From positions 1,731,501 through 1,795,500 of the forward strand of contig NZ_CP117025.1 in assembly GCF_028551275.1 (NCBI RefSeq): DNA of 64,000 nucleotides. Reading direction: 5' to 3'. The notes below the pieces were generated by a model, which was given only the letters and a program-made list of their open reading frames with translations, ran no database searches and was not told the DNA's origin. This DNA is from Sphingomonas hankookensis. GTDB lineage: Bacteria > Pseudomonadota > Alphaproteobacteria > Sphingomonadales > Sphingomonadaceae. Shown here one piece after another: positions 35,926 through 45,046 of the stretch (its first letter is position 1; each line of letters opens with the position of its first letter). The translations under genes and the position numbers were made by a program.

Positions 35926-36928
35926 TACGCCGACCCTGCTGCCGGATTGGGCAGCGTTTGAGCGCGATTATATCGAAACCGGCATTCCTTACCTCTTTGT
36001 GGTGCGGCAGATGCCGACGGTCGCACTGTTCATCGACCCGGGTGCCGAGCGAATCGGTGCTCGCTTTGAGCAAGCGGGGTTGCGCCCTAAAGGCCAGGTA
36101 TTTCCGTTTGCCGAGATTCATGTCGACGAGGTTGTGGGCCCGGATCGCCGTCACACCGAAATCTGGACCGATGCGCGGCACCTGTTTGGGAACTTCTACC
36201 GCCTAGTTTCGGAAATCGTCGCGGCCGTGGTCGAGGACGGCTTGGATCCCGACGCAGCGCTGGCCAACGCTGTGGACCGATGGGAAGCGCTCATCAGTCG
36301 ACCGTCACTCATGTCGGAGGAGACCCAAGCGGGCCTTTTCGGCGAGCTTTGGTTGTTGGAGCGGCTGATCGCGGTCCAAGGCGTCGACGCATTGGATGCA
36401 TGGGTCGGGCCGCTGCGCCAGCCTCACGACTTTCGCCTCGGCACGATTGAGTTCGAAGTAAAAACGACCTCCGGCGCGAAGCGTGTCCACACGATCAACG
36501 GCCTCGGGCAACTCGAGCCGAGTTTGGACTGCGCCTTGTACTTGCTGTCCTTGAAGCTCGCCATTGCAGGCGCGGGCGGTCGTACGCTTTCAGAGGCCGT
36601 CGCATCGATCGAAGCGAGGCTTGCATCCTCGCACGCTGCTCTCACCCGTTTTCGAGCCAGTCTCGCGACGCTCGGCTATGACCCTGTTGATGCGCCGCTT
36701 TACGTACGCCGCCGCAGGCTTCGGGACGCAGCAGTGCTGATCGCGGTAACCGATGGTGTACCTCGCCTCACGGTCGACGCGCTTGCGCAGATAGATGGAC
36801 GTTTTGCCACCGGGCGGATCAGCCAAGTCTCGTACGCTATCGACGTCGACGGCTTCGGGGTCGCTGACGGGACCGAGGCCTTTCTGGCGGTCATACCCGC
36901 TGTACCTTCCGAGACTGGAGCCCCGTGA
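35918..36928 (+). CDS. PD-(D/E)XK nuclease-like protein (DUF4420 type)
   Basis: A 336-aa protein. ATG 35918 overlaps the ATPase gene by 8 bases (a GTG at 35915 is also possible). Residues about 138-185 carry the nuclease signature: FGELWLLERL (E143), PHDFRLG (D171), then IEFEVKTTSGA (E180 and K182), the D-x8-ExK core. The rest is helical with an EVVGPDRRHTEIWTD segment near residue 71. The family occurs almost always beside MutL/MORC-like ATPases and Z1 proteins. It probably cuts invading DNA under control of the two ATPases. Catalysis is predicted from the motif, not known for this protein. Confidence 0.82.
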   Translation: MTDTPTLLPDWAAFERDYIETGIPYLFVVRQMPTVALFIDPGAERIGARFEQAGLRPKGQVFPFAEIHVDEVVGPDRRHTEIWTDARHLFGNFYRLVSEIVAAVVEDGLDPDAALANAVDRWEALISRPSLMSEETQAGLFGELWLLERLIAVQGVDALDAWVGPLRQPHDFRLGTIEFEVKTTSGAKRVHTINGLGQLEPSLDCALYLLSLKLAIAGAGGRTLSEAVASIEARLASSHAALTRFRASLATLGYDPVDAPLYVRRRRLRDAAVLIAVTDGVPRLTVDALAQIDGRFATGRISQVSYAIDVDGFGVADGTEAFLAVIPAVPSETGAP

Positions 36929-39807
36929 TGTTCGAAATTCTCAACGCCGCGCTAGCCGGAATGACTGTAGGCCCGAAGAAGCTTGTCCGCGCGCTCGACT
37001 ATGCGGCCGAGGATGCAGCTGGCGATGAAGCTTTTACGCCTGACGCTTTGCTTGAAGCGCTTCGAGATGCCGGACCGGGCGATGACACGCTGGGCATTCT
37101 GCGGCGCAAGCTTGCGAAGTGGGACAACGAAGTGGCCGACTGGGGCGGAAAAACGCAGATTAATTCGGCGGATCGCCGCACGCTCATCTATGACAGGCTT
37201 GGGCTCGATGAGGGCTGGATTGCGCTTTGCAACGAACGATTGCCCTTCCAGGCGCTTGCTCGTCCGACGGTGATCGCGACCGACCATGAGCGATGGTACA
37301 CGCCTGAAATCCGCGCCGGTCGCGACTATTATTGGGAGCGCTATTCCGAGCAGCTGCTTAAGCAGGGCTGGGCGGAAGACAGCGTGCTTCAACTCGAGGA
37401 CAGCACCAGCAGCGTTGTCGAGCGCCTCGCCGACCCAGCTGCCGAAACCGCGTACCAGTCAAAAGGACTGGTCATCGGCTATGTCCAGAGCGGAAAGACC
37501 GCCAACTTCACCGGCGTAATCGCGAAAGCCGCAGACGCCGGCTACCGCCTGATCATCGTGCTCGGCGGCATGTTGGATGTGCTGCGGTCCCAAACCCAGC
37601 GTCGAATCGACAAGGAGCTTGTCGGGCGCGAGTTGCTCGACCGTGAATATGTCAACGACCCCGACTGGGATGAGTTTTTGACGCACGGAGCGAAGCCGAG
37701 TGAACTCGGTGCGTTTGACTTGGCGAGATTGACCGGACCCGAAGGGGACTATCAGCGGCTTGCTCTCGGCGTGGCTGCGCTCAAATTTGAACCGCAGAAT
37801 GCGGCGCTGCCATTCAATCATCCGGACAACCTCTATCGCGCGCCCGCCAGGATTGCGGTGCTCAAAAAGAATAGCAAGGTGGTTCAGCGCCTGCTGACCG
37901 ACCTGACAGCGTTAGGGCGGCAGAAACTCGGTGCACCGCTGGATCAGGTTCCGGTTCTGATCATCGACGACGAGTCCGATCAGGCAAGCATCAACACCAA
38001 GAAGCAGACGCCCGGCGCACTTCAAGAAGAGCGCAACGCGACCAATCAGGCGATCGTTGATTTGCTGCGCCTACTACCGAGGTCGCAATATATCGGCTAC
38101 ACCGCAACGCCGTTCGCCAATGTGTTTGTGGACCCGGCGAGCGAAGGCGACATTTTTCCCAAGGACTTCCTGATCGCGCTGCCCCGGCCGATTGGCTATA
38201 TGGGCGTGTCCGACTTCTACGATTTCGATGAAGGTAACGAGGACGAGAAGCCGAACAAGAGAGATTTTGTTCGCGAAGTGATCGGTGAGGACAGCAGTCC
38301 GAAGAATTTGCGTGCGGCGATCGACAGCTTCGTCCTGGCGGGCGCGATCAAACTTTGGCGCTCTGAGCAGAACCCGAAGCTGAAGTTTCGACATCACACG
38401 ATGCTGGTGCACGTCACCCAGCTTGTAGCGGATCAGAAGGTGCTTGCGGGCGATGTACGCAAGACCTACGCAGCGGCGGGTTATGATGGCGGCAAAGGGC
38501 TCGAGCGCTTGGCTGCTTTGTTCGAAGACGACTTCAAGCCGGTCTACGAACGACGCGGCGACGATCAGAAACTCCCCGCATCGTTCGAGGATTTGTTGCC
38601 GCATCTCGGTGACTGTCTCCAACGGATCGGCGAGTCCGAGGATGCCGTCCTGGTGGTGAACAACGAGACCAAGGAGCAGACGCCGGACTTCGACAAACAG
38701 TCGGTCTGGAAAGTTCTGGTTGGGGGCACCAAGCTTTCGCGCGGCTACACGGTCGAGGGACTGACGGTCAGCTATTACCGTCGCCGCGCAGGTGCAGGCG
38801 ACACGCTGATGCAGATGGGGCGCTGGTTCGGCTTTCGACGTGGATACAAGGATCTCGTGCGTCTGTTTATTGGGACGAAAGAGAAGAAGTCCGCCAAGGG
38901 CTCGGCGACGATCGATCTTTACGAGGCCTTCGGCGGCGTCTGCCGCGACGAGGAGTTGTTCCGTAAGGATCTGGAGCGCTACGCTTCGATGGAGGAGCCG
39001 AGGATGACCCCGGCAAAAATCCCACCACTTGTGCCCCAGCACATGTTGCGTCCGACGGCCGCGAACAAGATGCGCAACGCAGTTATCCAATTCCGCAATT
39101 TCGGCGGACAATTGGCCGAATCCACCTTTGCGCCTCATGACGAGGATCTGATCAAACGCAACAACGAGTTGTTGGCTGCCCTACTCAAGGGAACGTCGAT
39201 CGATCTTAGGTCGCTCCAAGCGGAAGCGCGCGGATCACTCCGGACGTTGCGAGCCCATACCGCGACCTTCACAACTAAGAAGCTGGTGGATTTCCTGCAC
39301 TCCTATCGGTGGTTCGATCCACGCACCCGAGAGGCAAGCAATGGAAACCCGCTCCAGCTGCAACTGGAATTCCTCCAGGGGAAAGCGGGCAATCATGAGA
39401 TCGAGGACTGGTTGCTCCTCAGCCCGCAGATCAAGAATCCGCGCGGGCTGAATTCAATCATCGGCACGGACTTCGATGTCGTCTACCGGTCTCGTCATGA
39501 GGTGCCGCACCGCTTCCACACCTATAACGATCCGGTCCATCGTCAGTTCGCGGAGCACATCTGCTGCCAGAAGGTGTTGCCGCGCGCGAATGATGAGCTC
39601 AAGGCGCTGCGCGCGGCGCATCGCGGCGTCATGATTTACTATCCGATCACCGACGAAAAGGCGGCCGCCAAAAATCCAAAGCCAGCCAAACCGCCATTCA
39701 CTGTCGGTTTTACCCTGCTGTTTCCGGAGAACCACATCCAATCGCCACTCGGCTTCACGGTTCGCATGCCGGACAAGCCTGAGGACGCCGTTATCACAGT
39801 GGCTTAA
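36928..39807 (+). CDS. Z1-domain helicase-like ATPase
   Basis: About 959 aa; the ATG at 36928 overlaps the nuclease stop by one base. The Z1 family is a superfamily-II-like helicase/ATPase. Visible motifs are Walker A GYVQSGKTANF (residues 184-194), the Walker B-like IIDDESDQAS (about 347), GYTATPFANV (about 388), GGTKLSRGYTVEGL (about 599) and QMGRWFGFRRGYKDLVRLF (about 628). An N-terminal helical region and a long C-terminal region follow no family that I can name. It should move along or remodel DNA for the associated nuclease. The gene is intact and ends 166 bases before the methyltransferase. Confidence 0.88.
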   Translation: MFEILNAALAGMTVGPKKLVRALDYAAEDAAGDEAFTPDALLEALRDAGPGDDTLGILRRKLAKWDNEVADWGGKTQINSADRRTLIYDRLGLDEGWIALCNERLPFQALARPTVIATDHERWYTPEIRAGRDYYWERYSEQLLKQGWAEDSVLQLEDSTSSVVERLADPAAETAYQSKGLVIGYVQSGKTANFTGVIAKAADAGYRLIIVLGGMLDVLRSQTQRRIDKELVGRELLDREYVNDPDWDEFLTHGAKPSELGAFDLARLTGPEGDYQRLALGVAALKFEPQNAALPFNHPDNLYRAPARIAVLKKNSKVVQRLLTDLTALGRQKLGAPLDQVPVLIIDDESDQASINTKKQTPGALQEERNATNQAIVDLLRLLPRSQYIGYTATPFANVFVDPASEGDIFPKDFLIALPRPIGYMGVSDFYDFDEGNEDEKPNKRDFVREVIGEDSSPKNLRAAIDSFVLAGAIKLWRSEQNPKLKFRHHTMLVHVTQLVADQKVLAGDVRKTYAAAGYDGGKGLERLAALFEDDFKPVYERRGDDQKLPASFEDLLPHLGDCLQRIGESEDAVLVVNNETKEQTPDFDKQSVWKVLVGGTKLSRGYTVEGLTVSYYRRRAGAGDTLMQMGRWFGFRRGYKDLVRLFIGTKEKKSAKGSATIDLYEAFGGVCRDEELFRKDLERYASMEEPRMTPAKIPPLVPQHMLRPTAANKMRNAVIQFRNFGGQLAESTFAPHDEDLIKRNNELLAALLKGTSIDLRSLQAEARGSLRTLRAHTATFTTKKLVDFLHSYRWFDPRTREASNGNPLQLQLEFLQGKAGNHEIEDWLLLSPQIKNPRGLNSIIGTDFDVVYRSRHEVPHRFHTYNDPVHRQFAEHICCQKVLPRANDELKALRAAHRGVMIYYPITDEKAAAKNPKPAKPPFTVGFTLLFPENHIQSPLGFTVRMPDKPEDAVITVA

Positions 39808-39972
39808 TGCTGCCTCCGACTCAACTCGGCTGGCATCCCGCTCACTCGGTCGATCTTGGCCATTGCTTAAGCGAGTCCGGCCGGGCAATGTTGCCAAGAG
39901 TAAGGCGGCCGTGACGTTCGACATCGAATTTTTGAGGTTCGGATCCGTTTCAAACCAATTATAGGGTGGCCC

Positions 39973-41037
39973 ATGGGCTGGAAACTGATCGATCTGTTCT
40001 GTGGTGCCGGCGGCATGTCGCTCGGCTTCTCGGACAAGCGTTTTTGCGGCGATTTCGAGCCTGTGCTCGCCGTCGACAACGACGCAGCTGCGATTGCTAC
40101 GCACAAAGCGAATTTTCTCGGTGAGGCAGTTTGCGGCAACATCGAGCAATGGCTTCACGGGGCCCATATCCCCGCGGCAGACGTCGTCATCGGAGGGCCG
40201 CCTTGCCAAGGCTTTAGCCTACTGAACAAGAAGCGCGACGGCGATGCGCGGCGTGCGCTGTGGGAGCCCTATCTCGACGTCGTCGTGCGATCGGGCGCGC
40301 GCATCTTCATTATGGAGAATGTGACAGAGCTGCTCCGTTCTCCGGAGCTTGTTGAGATTCGTGAGCGCGCGGCGAAGGAGGGCTTCCGCACGAGTGCGGA
40401 AATTCTCAATACGGCAGATTACGGTGCGCCCCAGACGCGCAAGCGCACAATTGTTATCGGCTGGAAGCCCGGCGGCTGGGCACCGGAATTTCCCCCGCTG
40501 AAAACGCATGCAGAGCCCGGCACCAACAGCAATCTTCCGCGCTGGCGTACAGTTCGGGACGTTATAGCCGATCTGCCTGTCCCGATCGCAACTGAGATCG
40601 AAGGGTCCGCGCCGCTCGACCTGCACATCAAGCGCAATCCGACAGCCGTCAGCCTCAAGCGATACAAGACCGTGCCGCCGGGCGGTAATCGCTTCGATCT
40701 GCAGCGCAAAGCGCCCGAAATCACGCCCGCATGCTGGATCAGGAAGACATCGGGCGGCACGGATCTATTCGGCAGGCTCTGGTGGGACAGGCCCTCGGTC
40801 ACGATCCGCACCGAGTTCTACAAACCGGAAAAGGGCCGCTATCTGCACCCTGATCAGCATCGTCCGATAACACACCGTGAAGCGGCGCGGTTGATGGGCT
40901 TTCCGGACGACTTCAAGTTTTGCGGCAGCAAGGTCGAGGTTGCTCGCCAGATCGGCAATGCAGTGCCCCCTCCGTTCGCGGGGGCGCTTGGACGCCTAGT
41001 TTCGGATATGCTCGCACCAATGGCCAAAAGCGCTTGA
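39973..41037 (+). CDS. DNA (cytosine-5)-methyltransferase
   Basis: 354 aa with the standard motif order: I, IDLFCGAGGMSLGF (residues 6-19); IV, GPPCQGFS with catalytic C78; VI, MENV (114-117); VIII, QTRKR (154-158); and X, GNAVPP near the C-terminus. The target-recognition region lies between about 195 and 290. It should protect host DNA by making 5-methylcytosine, and its partner nuclease is probably the DUF4420 protein. The target sequence cannot be predicted. The following genes (HNH and Vsr) are within 6 and 28 bases, so it heads the second half of the island, with its own leader upstream. Confidence 0.93.
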   Translation: MGWKLIDLFCGAGGMSLGFSDKRFCGDFEPVLAVDNDAAAIATHKANFLGEAVCGNIEQWLHGAHIPAADVVIGGPPCQGFSLLNKKRDGDARRALWEPYLDVVVRSGARIFIMENVTELLRSPELVEIRERAAKEGFRTSAEILNTADYGAPQTRKRTIVIGWKPGGWAPEFPPLKTHAEPGTNSNLPRWRTVRDVIADLPVPIATEIEGSAPLDLHIKRNPTAVSLKRYKTVPPGGNRFDLQRKAPEITPACWIRKTSGGTDLFGRLWWDRPSVTIRTEFYKPEKGRYLHPDQHRPITHREAARLMGFPDDFKFCGSKVEVARQIGNAVPPPFAGALGRLVSDMLAPMAKSA

Positions 41038-41042
41038 TCTGA

Positions 41043-42035
41043 ATGCTCGATGCCGACGAGCTCCCGGACCGTACGGGCGCTGAGCGTCTCAAATCGTTGG
41101 TCGACGACCTTGTAAGCCGCCCGGAAAGCGCGGATCTTCGTGAGCGGGTTCGGAGCCTGCTACCTGTTCTTCATGAGCTACGTGCCGTCGGCAAAGCCTT
41201 GTTGCCGGAGGATGCGGACCTCTCCGGGCGCGACCGGATCCTTAAATATCTCCAGCGCTATCCGCTGACGGTCATCGAAGGCGACGAGCTCCTTTTAATT
41301 TCAGGGATCGGAGACTGGGCTCGTCGGGTTCGCGAGCTAAGAGTCCAACGCGGTTGGGCCATCTTCAGCGGAGTGACGTTCAAGGAAATGGCGGCCGATG
41401 CTCCCTACGTCGCCAAAGAACTTGCGACCGCGCTGAACGTCGATCCGGCGACGCTTCGGACCGATCACTACGTTCTCATGAGCACCGAGCGCGATCGCGA
41501 GGCTGCCGACCGATGGCACCTGCTGAACTCGATCAGAAAACTGAAGCGCGTAAGCGTCAAGGAGCGGATCCTGCGCTATCTGCGCGAGAATGTGGGGCAG
41601 CCGGTGACTTCGGAAGAGCTTCGCTACCTTGCCGGAAACGCGAGTGACTGGCCGCGTCGTACGCGCGAGTTGCGGACCGTAGACGGCTGGCCCGTATTTA
41701 CCAGCATGCAGGGGCGTCCTGATCTCGCGATAGGAACCTATGTCTTAGACGAGGACCGCCAGGCACCGCCTCATGATCGGCGTGTTAAGGACGAGGTGCG
41801 CATTCAGGTCTTGGAACGTGACGGATACGCCTGCACGGCGTGCGGGTGGACCCGCAAACAGGCCCGACCCGATGATCCACGGAAAAGACTCGAGCCGCAT
41901 CACCTGATTGAGCATGCCAAAAAAGGCAGCAACGAAGCGGACAATCTGACTACGCTCTGCAATGTTGATCATGATCGGGTTCATGCCGGTCGACTGGAAA
42001 ATATTGACGGCAGATGGCGGGCGGTGGAGCATTGA
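41043..42035 (+). CDS. Double winged-helix HNH endonuclease
   Basis: A 330-aa protein. Residues 62-110 and 170-220 are two copies of a winged-helix-like repeat (GDELLLISGIGDWARRVREL; TSEELRYLAGNASDWPRRTR), shared with the divergent protein at 33576. The C-terminus (residues 250-314) is an HNH nuclease with C264/C267, EPHHLIEHAKKGS (H286-H287), DNLTTLCNVDHDRVH (N301, C306, H310, H314). It starts 6 bases after the methyltransferase. HNH plus two DNA-binding repeats suggests a sequence-specific nuclease that could act on methylated or unmethylated sites of the system. The exact role is unknown. Confidence 0.85.
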   Translation: MLDADELPDRTGAERLKSLVDDLVSRPESADLRERVRSLLPVLHELRAVGKALLPEDADLSGRDRILKYLQRYPLTVIEGDELLLISGIGDWARRVRELRVQRGWAIFSGVTFKEMAADAPYVAKELATALNVDPATLRTDHYVLMSTERDREAADRWHLLNSIRKLKRVSVKERILRYLRENVGQPVTSEELRYLAGNASDWPRRTRELRTVDGWPVFTSMQGRPDLAIGTYVLDEDRQAPPHDRRVKDEVRIQVLERDGYACTACGWTRKQARPDDPRKRLEPHHLIEHAKKGSNEADNLTTLCNVDHDRVHAGRLENIDGRWRAVEH

Positions 42036-42063
42036 TGGGCTGCGCCCTATATCGTTGATCGCC

Positions 42064-42471
42064 ATGGATCATCTCAGCCCCGCAGCGCGAAGCGCCAACA
42101 TGGCCAAAATAAGGGGTAAGAACACCCGGCCCGAGCTGGTCGTACGACAGACCCTCCATGCCATGGGATACCGATTCAGACTGCACCGCCGCGATTTACC
42201 AGGAAGCCCTGACATCGTCCTATCGCGATACCGGACAGTTGTCTTTGTTCACGGATGTTACTGGCACCGGCACGTCGGATGCGCCCGTTCCACGGTGCCT
42301 CAGACAAGGCAAGATTTCTGGCAGACCAAGTTCGCTCGTACCGTTGAACGCGATAGGTCGCAAGCCGAACGCCTGGTCGCGGCGGGTTGGAATGTCGCAG
42401 TGATTTGGGAATGCGAAACCCGCAACCGGGAGACATTGCAATCACGCCTTCTGAAGGTGTTTGGCGGCTGA
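42064..42471 (+). CDS. vsr: Very-short-patch-repair type endonuclease (Vsr)
   Basis: 135 aa from ATG 42064. Family motifs are complete: RGKNTRPELVVR (residues 17-28), LPGSPDIVLSRY with D50, and FVHGCYWHRHVGC with H63 and H68, then WQTKF and VIWECE. Vsr nicks beside T:G mismatches that arise when 5-methylcytosine deaminates, so it is a natural partner of the cytosine-5 methyltransferase encoded 1 kb upstream. In some defence islands Vsr-like nucleases are thought to act as restriction enzymes instead. The last gene of the island, 95 bases before IS66 copy 2. Confidence 0.92.
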   Translation: MDHLSPAARSANMAKIRGKNTRPELVVRQTLHAMGYRFRLHRRDLPGSPDIVLSRYRTVVFVHGCYWHRHVGCARSTVPQTRQDFWQTKFARTVERDRSQAERLVAAGWNVAVIWECETRNRETLQSRLLKVFGG

Positions 42472-42644
42472 TATTGCCCCGACCGCCGTGTTTGCGCACC
42501 CATGTCGGGAGCGGGCCCTGGATGTTGCGTCGAACATTGTGCGAACCACCCTGTTGCGCGATTATGGTAAGCGTGGCGTGAGGACCGCAGTTTATGCGGC
42601 TTGGGCTGTTGGCTGATCTGTCTGGGGCACCCAGTTCCACGGCA

Positions 42645-44165
42645 TCAGCTCGTCCCAGCGGGTGGCGGGCCAGTCGCCGGCGACCCTGGCGATGACATCG
42701 GCGATATAGGCCTGCGGGTCGACGCCGTTGGCCTTGCAGGTCTGGATGACGGTGTAGATGGCGGCGGCTCGCTCGCCGCCTGCGCGCGAACCCGCGAACA
42801 GCCAGTTGCGCCTTCCCACGGCGACGCCGCGCAGGGCCCGCTCCGCGATGTTGTTGTCGATCTCCAGACGCCCGTCACCCAGGAAGCGGCACAGCGCCGC
42901 CAGCGTTTGGTGCCATAGGCGATGGCTTTGGCCATGTCGGACTTGGGCGACAGGCGGCGAAGGGCAGCGTCGAGCACCTCGCGCAAGGCGTCGACCAGCG
43001 ACTGGCTTCGTTCCTGTCGCGCTCGACGGCGTACATCCGGCGGCTGACCACGCACCTCCGCCTCGACGGCATAGAGCGCGCCGATGCGCTCTAGGATATC
43101 GGTGGTCAGCGGCGTGGAGAGGCGCTCGTGCAGGTCGAACACCTTGCGCCGGAAGTGTGCCCAGCATGCCACCTCTGTGACGCCACCGCGGTACAGGGCG
43201 TCATAGCCCGCATAGGCATCGGCCTGGAGAAAGCCGCGAAAGCCGGCGAGATGCGCCTGCGGGTGCGCCGCGGTGCGGTCGGGCGTGAAGCGATACCATG
43301 TTGCGGGCGGTGTCGTGCTGCCGGACGCCTGGTCGTCGGCGGCGTACACCCACAGCCGCCCGGTCGCGGTCTTGCCACGGCCGGGTTCGAGCACCGGCAC
43401 CGGCGTGTCGTCGGCGTGGATCTTGTCGGCCTTGAGCACCTCGTCACGGATACGGCTGACCACCGGGTCGAGCAGTGCTGCAGCTTGCCCGGCCCAGCCC
43501 GCGAGCGTCGAGCGGTCGATCTCGAGCCCCTGCGCGGCCATCATCTCGGCCTGGCGGTACAACGGCAGATGGTGGTCGAACTTGGAGACGACGACGTGCG
43601 CCAGCGTCGCGAAGGTCGCCTTGCCCCGCGCCACAGCGCTGACCGGCGCGGGTGCCTGGACGATCTTCTCGCAAGACCGGCAGCTGTATTTGGGGCGGAC
43701 GTTGCGCACGACCCGCCAGCGCACCGGCACGATGTCGAGCATCTCGTGCGCGTCCACGCCCAGCCGGCGCAGCGCACCACCGCAGTCCGGGCAGGTGCAG
43801 ATACCGGACGCCGGCTCGTGGACGACCTCCTCGCGCGGCAGATGCTCCGGCAGACTGCGGACCGGTGCCAGGCGCGGCGCTACTCCAGGCGCCGCAGTCT
43901 CGACTTCGGAAACATCCCGCTCCGTTTCCAGCTCTTCCAGCGCCAGCTCGAGCTGTTCGATCTCGCGGCCCAACTTCTCGGAGGAGGCACCGAACTGCAT
44001 CCGCCGCAGTCGGGCGATCTGCCCGCGCAACGTGTCGATGAGCAGATCGCGGGCGGCGAGCGCGGCATTCGCCCGGGCGAGCGATGCCTCCAGCGCGGCG
44101 ATCCGCGCGGTGGCATCAGCAGGGGAAACAGGCGCTTCCAGCACCCGCATTTCATAACAGATCAC
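42645..44165 (-). pseudogene. tnpC: IS66 tnpC, frameshifted
   Basis: Identical to copy 1 through about residue 420, then the missing base near 42899 changes the frame after YGTKRW. The product loses LEIDNNIAERALR, which holds the catalytic Glu, and gains an unrelated Ser/Thr/Pro-rich tail. The enzyme should be inactive, although copy 1 could supply TnpC in trans. The shortened frame ends at 42645 instead of the position that matches 30675 in copy 1. Confidence 0.88.
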
Positions 44166-44205
44166 GCATCGACGGGCGAGAAAAAGCGTCGCAAAACCGC
44201 CGTTT

Positions 44206-44553
44206 TCACCCCGCCAGCGTCGGCGTGAACGTCCGCTCTGGGCGACGCCAGTCGATGCCCTCCAGCAGCATCGACAATTGTGCCGGCGTCAGCGTCACCG
44301 TGCCCGTCGCGGTCACCGGCCAGACGAACCGACCCCGGTCGAGCCGCTTGGAGAACAGGCACAGGCCTTGCCCATCGAACCACAGCAGCTTGACCAGATG
44401 ACCCCGCTTGCCCCGGAACGCGAACAACGCGCCCGAGTGCGGGTTCTGGGCCAGCACCTGCTGCACCAGTACCGCCAGGCCATCGAACCCTTTGCGCATG
44501 TCGGTGACGCCACACGCCAGGAACACCCGCGTCGGCAACGGCGTGGGGCTCAA
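44206..44553 (-). CDS. tnpB: IS66 accessory protein TnpB (copy 2)
   Basis: Same 115-aa protein as in copy 1, starting at the TTG that overlaps the tnpA stop and containing CGVTDMRKGFDGLAVLVQ. No change relative to copy 1 is seen. It may still be expressed but lacks an intact TnpC in this copy. Confidence 0.9.
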   Translation of the reverse strand: MSPTPLPTRVFLACGVTDMRKGFDGLAVLVQQVLAQNPHSGALFAFRGKRGHLVKLLWFDGQGLCLFSKRLDRGRFVWPVTATGTVTLTPAQLSMLLEGIDWRRPERTFTPTLAG

Positions 44554-44987
44554 CGCAGCACCGACAACACTCGCGCCAGCGCGCCGGCGTCCACCGACCC
44601 GTCCACGCTCACTCGGACGCCACCCGGAAATTCGATGCAGATGAGGCCAGACGCGGATGTCGCCGGCTGCGGCGCAGGTGCGGCGACATCGGCCACGCGC
44701 ACCTCGGCGAATGCCGGCAGCGCAGGCGCGACCCTGCCCAGCTTGCCCAGCCGCGCCTGCTTGCGCCACGTATAGATCAGGCTGCTCGACACCTCGCGCC
44801 GGGCGATGACATCACGGACCCGCACGCCCGGCCGGAACGCCTCGGCCAGGATCTCCAGCTTCTCCGCGTCCGACCAGCTCCGTCGGCCCGATACCCGGCC
44901 GACCACCTCCACACGACCAGTTGTACGAGCGCTCGTACGACCAGTCTCAGAACCGAAAACTTCCCGCACCGCCCGCGCCCTCGTCAA
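44550..44987 (-). CDS. tnpA: IS66 helix-turn-helix protein TnpA (copy 2)
   Basis: Same 145-aa HTH protein as in copy 1 (RRSWSDAEKLEILAEAFRPG; SSSLIYTWRKQARLG). It is unchanged and overlaps tnpB in the usual way. It can in principle bind the ends of both IS66 copies. Confidence 0.88.
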   Translation of the reverse strand: MTRARAVREVFGSETGRTSARTTGRVEVVGRVSGRRSWSDAEKLEILAEAFRPGVRVRDVIARREVSSSLIYTWRKQARLGKLGRVAPALPAFAEVRVADVAAPAPQPATSASGLICIEFPGGVRVSVDGSVDAGALARVLSVLR

Positions 44988-45046
44988 AGACGATAAGCAT
45001 CCCGGCTACGGCCAAACGGGCAAGGCGGCCCTCAGGCCACGCTTAC

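Larger units (their letters stand above)
42567..45046 (-). mobile_element. IS66-family element, copy 2 (tnpC frameshifted)
   Basis: 2480 bases, nearly identical to copy 1 in sequence and orientation, with the same terminal repeats. Its own 8-bp duplication CGATTATG flanks it (42559-42566 and 45047-45054). One G is missing near 42899, relative to copy 1, which shifts the frame of tnpC. The two copies have different duplications, so each inserted separately. Confidence 0.95.

Noticed and set aside
39454..40209. Minus-strand frame of 251 aa between the Z1 gene and the methyltransferase
   Set aside because: It overlaps both well-supported genes and has no recognisable domain.
30650..45046. Composite transposon made of two IS66 copies
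   Set aside because: Each copy has its own distinct target duplication, and the outer flanks do not match, so they are independent insertions.
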